Part shown: positions 50,010 to 56,543 of the stretch, piece after piece
Numbering within the stretch: position 1 is the first letter of the stretch
Layout of the letters: each line of letters starts with the position of its first letter
DNA from: RGIG8785 sp045655245
GTDB lineage: Bacteria; Bacillota; Clostridia; RGIG8785
Assembly: GCA_045655245.1 (NCBI GenBank)
Contig: JAZOOX010000054.1
Coordinates: forward strand, 1 to 56,543
DNA length: 56,543 nt
Reading direction: 5' to 3'
Made by a program: the position numbers and the translations under genes
Notes under the pieces: model-generated
The model's input: the letters and a program-made list of their open reading frames with translations, nothing else
Told to the model about the DNA's origin: nothing
Database searches by the model: none

Positions 50010-51233
50010 TCAAAGGTCGTCTTGGCTTACGGAAATAACATCGCACGTCACATTTCCGTCACGAAGACGAAGCCGTACAGCATCACCGACTGTAAAATCA
50101 GCAACCGTTTTCATCGGCTTGCCACACTCATCCGAAACCAGAGCATAGCCGCGGCTCAAAACCTGCAAAGGACTTAATGCATCCAATTTCGCACAAAGCC
50201 TTGAAAAACGCCCCTGCTCTTTTTCGGTCAAAAGTTCAATTTCACTCACCAACCGTTTACTGTATCCGTCCAAGCGGAGATTTTGGGCGTTTAAAAAATC
50301 ATACGGCGAACGGAAAACCCGCTTGTTGTTAATGCGTTCTAAAGCATCACGCTCGTGCTTAAACTTCCTGTCCACGTGCTGTTTCATCATGCGATAACGC
50401 GTAATCAGTTGCTGACGCAGGTGGACAACATCAGGGGTACAAAGTTCCGCGGCGGCAGAAGGGGTAGGTGCACGCAAATCCGCCACAAAATCCGAAATGG
50501 TAAAGTCTACCTCATGACCGACCGCAGAAATTACGGGTATATGGGATGCGGCAATTGCGCGAGCGACCGATTCATCGTTAAACGCCCACAAATCTTCTAC
50601 GGATCCGCCTCCTCGACCAACAATTAAGACATCAACCGGGAAATGCTCATTAAAATAAGTGATCCCACGGCAAATATCGGGCGGGGCCTGTTCGCCCTGT
50701 ACCAAGGCAGGATATAGCGTAACTTTTGCTTGAGGATACCGACGGCGTAAAATTTGTAAAATGTCACGAATCGCCGCACCGGTAGGTGCAGTAACAACAC
50801 CGATATGTTTTGGGAAGGAAGGAATCGTTTTTTTGCGTTCAGGGGCAAAAAGCCCTTCTGCTTCCAGTTTTTGTTTCAATTGTTCAAAAGCAATTTGAAG
50901 AGCCCCAATCCCCTCGGGCTGCATTTCTTCTATGTACAGTTGCATTTGACCGTCACGCTCATAAACAGCGATCTGCCCTAATGCAACAATCTTCATTCCG
51001 TTTTCAGGGCGAAACCGGAGCTTTCCCGCAGCACTTTTAAACATAACTGCTCGAATCGAAGCACTTTCGTCTTTCAAGCTCAGATATAAATGTCCCGAAA
51101 AGTGTGCTTTAAAATTAGAGATTTCTCCCCTTACATAAACACGGCTTAAAGCTTTATTGGACGCAATCCAGTTTTTTACAAATCCGTTGAGCTGAGAAAC
51201 GCTCCAAACGTTTTTGCCGTCATTCCCCGTCAT
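50010..51233 (-). CDS. xseA: exodeoxyribonuclease VII large subunit
   Basis: The 407-residue product starts with an OB fold (about 1-100, VWSVSQLNGFVKNW), continues with the XseA catalytic domain with PTGAAIRDILQI and VGRGGGSVEDLWAFNDE (about 193-210), and ends with a helical region. It digests single-stranded DNA with XseB, which is encoded about 21 kb away here. A longer in-frame start (51383) would overlap nusB by 160 bases and was rejected; AGGAG precedes ATG 51233. It overlaps the nusB end by 14 bases. Confidence 0.95.
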   Translation of the reverse strand: MTGNDGKNVWSVSQLNGFVKNWIASNKALSRVYVRGEISNFKAHFSGHLYLSLKDESASIRAVMFKSAAGKLRFRPENGMKIVALGQIAVYERDGQMQLYIEEMQPEGIGALQIAFEQLKQKLEAEGLFAPERKKTIPSFPKHIGVVTAPTGAAIRDILQILRRRYPQAKVTLYPALVQGEQAPPDICRGITYFNEHFPVDVLIVGRGGGSVEDLWAFNDESVARAIAASHIPVISAVGHEVDFTISDFVADLRAPTPSAAAELCTPDVVHLRQQLITRYRMMKQHVDRKFKHERDALERINNKRVFRSPYDFLNAQNLRLDGYSKRLVSEIELLTEKEQGRFSRLCAKLDALSPLQVLSRGYALVSDECGKPMKTVADFTVGDAVRLRLRDGNVTCDVISVSQDDL

Positions 51234-51639
51234 GCTCCTGCTCCTTTTCACGGATAACCGAGGATAAAATACCGTTAACAAACGCCGAAGATCCGTCTGC
51301 ATAGCGTTTTGCCAGTTCGACCGCCTCGTTTGCTGCAACCTCATCCGGCACATCTGCCAACAGCAGTATCTCAAAAACAGCAAGACGTAAAATCGCCAGA
51401 TCTACTTTCGAAATGCGGGAGATCTTCCAATTTTTAGAGTGTTTTTCGATCTGCCCATCCAACAGTTCAAGATGTTCAAAAACACCCAGTACCGTATCAC
51501 GAATATAGGCCCTTTCATCATCGTTCTTACAGGGTTCTAATTCAAAATGCCATGCCACCTGTTCTTCAGGCAAAACTTCTTGAATCTCCAGTTCATAAAT
51601 CATTTGAAAAGCGCGTTCTCTTGCAAGTGTACGGCTCAT
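51220..51639 (-). CDS. nusB: transcription antitermination protein NusB
   Basis: The 139-residue RNA-binding protein has the helical NusB fold with RTLARERAFQMIYELE at the N-terminus and LRLAVFEILLLADVPDEVAANEAVELAKRYADGSSAFVNGIL, of which the family core is VAxNEAVELAK. It acts with NusE on rRNA antitermination. It lies after asp23 and before xseA, the usual order. Confidence 0.96.
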   Translation of the reverse strand: MSRTLARERAFQMIYELEIQEVLPEEQVAWHFELEPCKNDDERAYIRDTVLGVFEHLELLDGQIEKHSKNWKISRISKVDLAILRLAVFEILLLADVPDEVAANEAVELAKRYADGSSAFVNGILSSVIREKEQEHDGE

Positions 51640-51711
51640 TTCTATTTCCGCCTTTCTTGTCGCTATGTATTCTTCTTTATATTTTACACCAATAATTGCA
51701 TAAAGTCAAAC

Positions 51712-51741
51712 AAAAAACGCTTGGATAACCAAGCGTTTTTT
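51712..51741 (-). terminator. terminator of the spoIIIA-asp23 transcript
   Basis: AAAAAACGCTTGG and CCAAGCGTTTTTT form a near-perfect stem around a 4-nt loop, with T runs on both sides. It overlaps the asp23 stop codon and separates the sporulation operon from nusB. Confidence 0.93.
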
Positions 51742-52105
51742 AACTGTCTTTTTCCGATTCTGCTCCAGGTTCCTTTTTCGGCATTTTCAAGCTTAAAACA
51801 TGAACATCGACGGACAAAACATTCATCCCTGTCATGTCGGAAATCGTCTCTCTAACAGCGGTCTGCACCCGTTTTGCGACATCCAAGATTCGATTCCCGT
51901 ATTCTACCGATATTGCGACTTCTACCGAAACACCACTCTCATCAACATTGACCCGAACACCTTTCGGACTTTTCTTCCTGCCGATAACATCCGTCGGTGT
52001 CCCGGGCGCAAATCCCACACCACTTGTATCAACCAGTGCCATCGAAACAATTGACGATATCACTTCATCAGCAATCCGGATGTTCCCTTCATTCTTTTCG
52101 CTCAT
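51740..52105 (-). CDS. Asp23/Gls24 family envelope stress protein
   Basis: The 121-residue product has the Asp23 core with IADEVISSIVSMALVDTSGVGFAPG near 10-34 and a helical C-terminal half (VAKRVQTAVRETISDMTGMNV). Related to YqhY, which lies near nusB and accBC in Bacillus and influences fatty acid synthesis. It has its own GGAGT ribosome binding site, 16 bases after spoIIIAH. Confidence 0.9.
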   Translation of the reverse strand: MSEKNEGNIRIADEVISSIVSMALVDTSGVGFAPGTPTDVIGRKKSPKGVRVNVDESGVSVEVAISVEYGNRILDVAKRVQTAVRETISDMTGMNVLSVDVHVLSLKMPKKEPGAESEKDS

Positions 52106-52121
52106 TTTCGCACTACTCCTT

Positions 52122-52643
52122 TCAGGATTTTAATTCAACAATTTTGATGTGTTCTAAGTTAACGCCCGTTTCTGTAGCAACGACCTCTGTTATTTTTGCG
52201 CTATCTTCGGGTTTTAATGCTTCTTCCGACAAAACCGATACCGTTGCACCGTTTTCGGTAACAGTAACCATCACCTGCTCGTACCCCTTTGCTCTTAGGA
52301 GGTTTTCCGTCAAAATCTCTTTTTCAATATTTTTTCCCAAATCCATTTTTTGCATCTGCGCATCCTTCTTTTCCTCAGCATCGCCCTTTTCAATCACCTG
52401 GTCGAGCAAGTCCAATCGCTCGTCCCGCGCCTTGGTTTTTGCAAAACGGGATTCCTCAAAAGGATCTTCGGTTCCTGCACTCACCAATCTCGTTTCACCA
52501 ATACGGCGAACATTTTCAGTACTGTTTAGGACACCGTAAACTTGCTTTTCGTCTCCTTTTTGATACCGATAATTGATATATCCTGCAGATACCACAACGG
52601 CAACCATTAAAACAAAGACGATCTGTCTTCGTTTGAACACCAT
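52122..52643 (-). CDS. spoIIIAH: stage III sporulation protein AH
   Basis: The 173-residue product has one N-terminal membrane segment (about 8-24) and a YscJ/FliF-like ring domain at the C-terminus (about 105-170, with AKGYEQVMVTVTENGATVSVLS). SpoIIIAH in the mother cell binds SpoIIQ of the forespore and builds the feeding channel. An earlier in-frame start was rejected because AAGGA lies about ten bases before ATG 52643. Confidence 0.92.
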   Translation of the reverse strand: MVFKRRQIVFVLMVAVVVSAGYINYRYQKGDEKQVYGVLNSTENVRRIGETRLVSAGTEDPFEESRFAKTKARDERLDLLDQVIEKGDAEEKKDAQMQKMDLGKNIEKEILTENLLRAKGYEQVMVTVTENGATVSVLSEEALKPEDSAKITEVVATETGVNLEHIKIVELKS

Positions 52644-52668
52644 AATGCGAAAATCCTTTTCCTTAATT

Positions 52669-53127
52669 TTATTTCGCAAGGACTTTGACCCTGCCTGCAG
52701 AGATGTCAAAAACCGTCTTAACCGCTTCGATAATATTCCGTTCCGTTTCATTGTTCTCCACTCCCTTCGCAACCACTAAAACGCCCTTTACTACAGGCAA
52801 CCGCTCTTTTATTACAAACGCTTCCTCGCCCTCTTTTTTCTTCAAAACAATTACCCGATGTTCCTCTGCGGTTGAACCGTCTTTCCCCGTCTCATAGGCA
52901 GGGATGTACTCCACGCCGCTGTCTAATGTGATCATTGTTTCAACCTGAGAAACGCCGTTTATTTCTTCCAAAGTTGCTTCCAGGTTTCTCTCCAGCATTT
53001 TGATGTATGTCCCGTGGTCCGACTCCTCGCTTGAAACAACCGCATCCGTTGCATCCGACCAACCGGAAGAAAAAAGCAATAATGCCCCCCCTACAATGAG
53101 TATTCCGTACAGTTGGCGTTTATTCAA
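52669..53127 (-). CDS. spoIIIAG: stage III sporulation protein AG
   Basis: The 152-residue product has one membrane segment (about 6-22) and a ring-forming domain. SpoIIIAG forms a large channel ring. The first possible standard start is TTG 53127, which has no ribosome binding site. In-frame codons upstream (GKIFSFIGK) look like normal SpoIIIAG N-terminus and run back to an ATA that overlaps the spoIIIAF stop. The real start may therefore be upstream or unusual. Confidence 0.88.
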   Translation of the reverse strand: MNKRQLYGILIVGGALLLFSSGWSDATDAVVSSEESDHGTYIKMLERNLEATLEEINGVSQVETMITLDSGVEYIPAYETGKDGSTAEEHRVIVLKKKEGEEAFVIKERLPVVKGVLVVAKGVENNETERNIIEAVKTVFDISAGRVKVLAK

Positions 53128-53153
53128 TTTGCCGATGAAAGAAAATATTTTGC

Positions 53154-53588
53154 CTATCGCTCTCCCGCCCCCTGAATAAAAATGTTCTCTTCTGAAACGC
53201 CATAGCGTTCAGAAATTGCAGCACGGGACAGAATTTGGTCTGCAACAATTTTAATCTGTTTAACCGTCCCGTCATTCCCACATTCTACCGCAGAAACAGA
53301 AACACAACCCGAAAACTCCCTTAGTAAATCGGCCGCTATTTTTTCTTCTTGTATTCGGATCACGCGTTCGTTAAATTGCGTTTCCATTCCCGTCAAATCG
53401 GTCTCGGGATACGCCCCCAAATCGTTTATTGACAGCAAAGCGCTTCCCATATTAAATAAAACCAAAAGAAATAACACCCCCACAAAATAACGGACATAAG
53501 GGGTCAGTTTCCCAATGGGTACCAGCGCCTCGATCACGACGGATACCGTTAAAACGGTCAATAAACTCATCAATGATTCCCGAAGCAT
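53154..53588 (-). CDS. spoIIIAF: stage III sporulation protein AF
   Basis: The 144-residue product has two membrane segments (about 8-25 and 32-52) and a soluble domain. It is part of the SpoIIIA complex. ATG 53588 was chosen because GGAGG lies five bases before it; that motif follows an earlier ATG which overlaps the spoIIIAE stop. Confidence 0.9.
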   Translation of the reverse strand: MLRESLMSLLTVLTVSVVIEALVPIGKLTPYVRYFVGVLFLLVLFNMGSALLSINDLGAYPETDLTGMETQFNERVIRIQEEKIAADLLREFSGCVSVSAVECGNDGTVKQIKIVADQILSRAAISERYGVSEENIFIQGAGER

Positions 53589-53599
53589 TTCTTCCTCCA

Positions 53600-54745
53600 T
53601 TAAAAACTATTACCGACGCGGATCAGCATTGCAAGGTAAATCACAAACGAAACCATTGCGCAGGAAAGCGCGCCAAGCAATAAAGATAGTGCATCCGAAA
53701 ATTCGGAAAGCACAGCCGAAATTCGCGTATCCCCCAACGGCTCAGAGAATGCCGATGCCAATTGTAACAACCATATCCGTGCCAAGACACGAATCAGTAG
53801 CGAAACAAAGCAAAGTGCCAAGACCGTAACGCCAACTACTCCAAAAACGCCGCGCACCACTCCGGCACAAGTAAAAAGCGTGTCCAGCGTCTCTGCCAAA
53901 AAACCGCCCACTACGGGGACCAGATTGCCGATTACAAACTTGCCCGTTCTTACCCCTACTCCGTTTAAAGCGCGAGTTGCCACCTGGGAAATGGAAAGGT
54001 AAGAAACAAAAGCGGTTGCTATCAGGCACAATACCAAACGGATTGCTTTTTTAAGCAGTGTATTCAGCCGTTTAATAGAAACGGTTTTGGAAAGATGTGT
54101 TGCAACGCCCAAAATTGCCGATACAAAAATTGCAGGGAAAATAACCGAGCGGATCAAGTTCGCCAAAGCGAACACACCCATTGTAATTCCCGGGCGCAAC
54201 AAACCCTCTGTCGCCGCGTTTTCCGAAGCCATCAGCAAGGTAGTAAACACCGGAAGGGAAGCGTTTAAAAACGAGACCGAAAAGTCCACCCCTTCTTTCA
54301 CGAACTCTGCAACGCCTAAAAACAGTGAAAGGGAGAATGCTGAAACGAGTAAGTAACATGGTAAAAATGCTACTTCTCCGATACCCTCGCCAAAGCCTTT
54401 GGTAAGCACGCCAATCAACCCTGACAAAAACGCCGTCAACAGAATCAGGAAGAACTTTTCCTTCCCACTAAACAGTTCTGCCACAAAGAAATGAACGATC
54501 TTTGTCAGCACGCCCTTGGCATCCCCGTCCAGATCGCCATCCAACAGCTTACGGGCAATATCTTTGGGTTCAAAATCCGAAAGCATTTCGGTAACCGAAT
54601 CCGGTAGCACCAGCTCGTCTATCACTTGTTCAGCGCCGCTTAGAGAGAACTCGTTCAGCGCCGCTTCTTGTTCGTCGTCTTCCCCGTATATCACAACCGT
54701 CGCCAGAACAAAAAATGCAAGTAACACCACAATCGTTTTCTTCAT
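53600..54745 (-). CDS. spoIIIAE: stage III sporulation protein AE
   Basis: This 381-residue product has a signal peptide (MKKTIVVLLAFFVLATVVIYG) and about seven to nine later membrane segments, as in SpoIIIAE. It forms the membrane part of the feeding channel. Its ATG overlaps the spoIIIAD stop (ATGA), and there is no ribosome binding site of its own. Confidence 0.93.
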   Translation of the reverse strand: MKKTIVVLLAFFVLATVVIYGEDDEQEAALNEFSLSGAEQVIDELVLPDSVTEMLSDFEPKDIARKLLDGDLDGDAKGVLTKIVHFFVAELFSGKEKFFLILLTAFLSGLIGVLTKGFGEGIGEVAFLPCYLLVSAFSLSLFLGVAEFVKEGVDFSVSFLNASLPVFTTLLMASENAATEGLLRPGITMGVFALANLIRSVIFPAIFVSAILGVATHLSKTVSIKRLNTLLKKAIRLVLCLIATAFVSYLSISQVATRALNGVGVRTGKFVIGNLVPVVGGFLAETLDTLFTCAGVVRGVFGVVGVTVLALCFVSLLIRVLARIWLLQLASAFSEPLGDTRISAVLSEFSDALSLLLGALSCAMVSFVIYLAMLIRVGNSF

Positions 54746-55134
54746 AGTTTAAATAAAACATCTTCGATCATTTCGAGTACCGTCTTTAAAATCGGCACCG
54801 AAAGCCCTAAAATGATCACTTTTCCCGATAGTTCGACTTTCATTGCTACCGCATTTTCTCCTGCATCGCGGCAGATCTGGGATGCAAACTGTACCAGATA
54901 AGCAATCCCCAGCACCTTCATTAACGGAGTGAAATATGCATTAACGCTCCCGTAGCGGCTGCCCAGCTCTGTTATCCAGCCAATTAACGGTCGGATTTCA
55001 CCGAGCACAAAGGAAAACAAGATCAACCCCGCACAAACGCCGACCAACAACGAAAGTTCAGGACGCATTTGCTTGAGCATCACGGAAAGCACCGCCGCTA
55101 CGATCGCAACTCCAACAACCGAAAGTAAACTCAT
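54742..55134 (-). CDS. spoIIIAD: stage III sporulation protein AD
   Basis: The 130-residue hydrophobic protein has four membrane segments, near the family length of 133. The start at 55134 lies one base after the spoIIIAC stop, with no good ribosome binding site, so it is coupled. A longer in-frame reading was rejected as it would cross spoIIIAC. Confidence 0.92.
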   Translation of the reverse strand: MSLLSVVGVAIVAAVLSVMLKQMRPELSLLVGVCAGLILFSFVLGEIRPLIGWITELGSRYGSVNAYFTPLMKVLGIAYLVQFASQICRDAGENAVAMKVELSGKVIILGLSVPILKTVLEMIEDVLFKL

Positions 55135-55135
55135 T

Positions 55136-55330
55136 TTACAAGTCAAATACCGTTTTGATGGTCTCGAAAAGCGTGCTGATTTCTTTGACAATCATCAAAA
55201 GCACCACAACCAGCCCTGCGATCGTCGTCATCATCCCTTGCTCCTCACGGCCCGAACGGATCAGTAGCTGGTTTAAAACCGAGACAATGATTCCGATAGC
55301 GGCAATTTTAAAAATCAAGTCAACATTCAT
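55136..55330 (-). CDS. spoIIIAC: stage III sporulation protein AC
   Basis: The 64-residue protein has two membrane segments with LLIRSGREEQGMMTTIAGLVVVL between and within them; family length is about 68. GAGGG precedes the start. It belongs to the SpoIIIA channel. Confidence 0.93.
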   Translation of the reverse strand: MNVDLIFKIAAIGIIVSVLNQLLIRSGREEQGMMTTIAGLVVVLLMIVKEISTLFETIKTVFDL

Positions 55331-55338
55331 AAATCCCT

Positions 55339-55851
55339 CTATATCAGCAACAGTACTGCCCCTATGCCACAGAAAACGCCGAGTTTAAGAGTCAGCTTCC
55401 CGTTTTTTGATCGTTGTTCTCTGGCTTCATCCAATTGCTTTTCGGTTTCCGTAATTGCCATTACGATATTCCGTTTTTGGGAAGCAAAGCTGTGTCCGTC
55501 CAGTCCCTTACCAAAGTTTTTTAATACCATCGTGTCCTTGGCATCAAAAGATAACGGCACAGACTTTAATGCTGTTTCCCACGCAAGAGATGCACGCATC
55601 CCGGTATCCTCATTAAGAAGAACCAAAAACTCGTCTAAAACGGCTTTTAATGCGCTTTCGCAAAGGCTGACAGCGCCGGAGAAGGAGTCTCTTAATCCAC
55701 ATTGCAGACATTCCAAAGAATCCTGTAAATATACCAAAACACGGTGAAAATCAGTCAACTCCTGTTCTCGACGTTTCATTCGTTCGTAGCTGACAACACC
55801 AAATCCCACCGAAGAAAAGACCACCGACAAAATGCCGATGCATTTAAGCAT
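55339..55851 (-). CDS. spoIIIAB: stage III sporulation protein AB
   Basis: The 170-residue product has terminal membrane segments (about 5-20 and 152-168) and a helical middle with LTDFHRVLVYLQDSLECLQCG, resembling the GspF type II secretion fold. It overlaps the spoIIIAA end by eight bases. Confidence 0.93.
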   Translation of the reverse strand: MLKCIGILSVVFSSVGFGVVSYERMKRREQELTDFHRVLVYLQDSLECLQCGLRDSFSGAVSLCESALKAVLDEFLVLLNEDTGMRASLAWETALKSVPLSFDAKDTMVLKNFGKGLDGHSFASQKRNIVMAITETEKQLDEAREQRSKNGKLTLKLGVFCGIGAVLLLI

Positions 55852-56543
55852 AAATCTTTGAGACCTCTTTTCTGTTGTTCAATTCGATGATACAATCAAA
55901 AAAATCGTTTTCAATTAACTCACGCAGGTGGGGGCGTTTTAACACATCCTCTTTTCCGTAGCCATGGACCGTTGTGATGATTTTTACACCTGCATTCATC
56001 ACCTGCTTAAGCGATGCTACGTCGTCTTCTAACCCTAACTCATCTGTGATAATCACATCGGGAGACATAGAGCGAATCATCACGATCATCCCTTCCGCCT
56101 TGGGACAACCGTCCAAAACGTCGGTACGCACACCTACATCGTGAATCGGGACCCCCATATAGCAGGCGGCAATTTCGCTGCGCTCGTCAACGATCCCCAC
56201 TTTTACCCCAGGGAAGGAAAGCTTACGTACGCCGTCACTCAACTGTCTTGCAATATCACGCAGCAGGGTGGTTTTTCCGCATTGAGGCGGGGAAACAATC
56301 AAGGTATTACAAACTTGTCCGTTACGAATCAAACGGGGTAGTATTTCATCCGCAACGCCCGAAAGACCGCGTGCGATTCGGATATTAATTCCCGAAACAT
56401 CCTTGATGTACGAAATTTTTCCGTCGTTCATTACCGCTTTGCCCGTAACCCCCACCCGACAACCGCCGACCACCGTGATAAATCCGTTTTTCAATTCACC
56501 CGCCATTGCAAAAACGGAATTCTGGCATAATAATTCCAGGGTG
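55844..56543 (-). CDS. spoIIIAA: stage III sporulation protein AA (5' end outside the window)
   Basis: This is the C-terminal part of a secretion-type ATPase. Walker A SPPQCGKTTLL and the Walker B region DVIITDELG are visible. The frame stays open to the window edge with family-typical residues (ELLCQNSVFAMAGELKNG), so an internal ATG at 56506 is not the true start, and roughly 80 N-terminal residues are missing. It powers the SpoIIIA-SpoIIQ channel. Confidence 0.95.
   Translation of the reverse strand, partial: TLELLCQNSVFAMAGELKNGFITVVGGCRVGVTGKAVMNDGKISYIKDVSGINIRIARGLSGVADEILPRLIRNGQVCNTLIVSPPQCGKTTLLRDIARQLSDGVRKLSFPGVKVGIVDERSEIAACYMGVPIHDVGVRTDVLDGCPKAEGMIVMIRSMSPDVIITDELGLEDDVASLKQVMNAGVKIITTVHGYGKEDVLKRPHLRELIENDFFDCIIELNNRKEVSKIYA

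Noticed and set aside
1..56543. CRISPR array, prophage, insertion sequence or integrative element
   Set aside because: No regular repeat-spacer pattern, transposase, phage structural gene or paired att-like repeats were seen. The serine recombinase stands alone.

Overview
The window is a gene-dense chromosomal segment of a spore-forming, probably anaerobic Firmicute of class Clostridia. The evidence is the complete spoIIIAA-AH set, cwlD and a YtxC-like gene, the paired LexA/YneA-type SOS locus with Bacillus-type SOS boxes, a perfect CIRCE element before groES-groEL, acetate kinase, strong purine-rich ribosome binding sites and sigma-A promoters with 17-bp spacers. Family and genus cannot be fixed from this sequence. 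Nothing looks like a prophage, conjugative element, insertion sequence or CRISPR array. The only recombination genes are a XerC-type recombinase and a lone large serine recombinase.

Layout. 1-4.9 kb (mostly + strand): tRNA-Gly, two flavoproteins, cwlD, the divergent yneA-like/lexA SOS pair and a 54-residue cysteine-rich ORF. 4.9-12 kb (- strand): xerC behind a two-hairpin leader, a YtxC-like gene, a 1,300-residue S-layer-homology protein and metK. 12.1-17.1 kb: galactokinase (+), then a serine recombinase with a small overlapping upstream ORF, an ABC-F ATPase and a TSCPD protein. 17.2-19.3 kb: a compact operon of a triose-phosphate-isomerase-like protein, a SIS isomerase and a YjbQ-family protein, behind a promoter with two palindromic operator candidates.

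19.3-31.8 kb (- strand) is one long gene cluster read as U32 peptidase, dut, xseB, ispA, a 0.6-kb structured noncoding RNA, a small membrane protein, dxs, tlyA, nadK, argR, recN, rseC-like, a methionine-gamma-lyase-like enzyme and ruvX. The RNA (27,617-28,213) closes on itself with a 7-8 bp terminal helix and has its own promoter. Its size, its place between ispA and dxs and its membrane-protein neighbour match the OLE (ornate, large, extremophilic) RNA and its partner OapA. This is the most notable element of the window.

31.9-43.1 kb: serC-serA, a 6S RNA candidate behind a DUF1292 gene, an MgtC family gene, ackA (+), groES-groEL under CIRCE, a zinc-ribbon RDD protein with thrC, a small P-loop protein and pgi. 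43.2-56.5 kb (- strand): a DUF1846 gene with a possible attenuator, then a cell-envelope and sporulation block read as spoIIIAA-AH, asp23, nusB, xseA, maf, mreC, mreD, mrdA (PBP2), minD and mgsA. spoIIIAA is cut by the window end.

Genes that work together: mreC/mreD/mrdA in wall elongation, minD in division-site placement, the eight SpoIIIA proteins in the forespore feeding channel, lexA and the yneA-like gene in the SOS checkpoint, recN/ruvX/xseA/xseB in DNA repair and recombination, ispA/dxs in isoprenoid synthesis, and serC/serA/thrC/metK/argR in amino acid metabolism. All functional calls rest on reading motifs, lengths and gene order; no database search was run.
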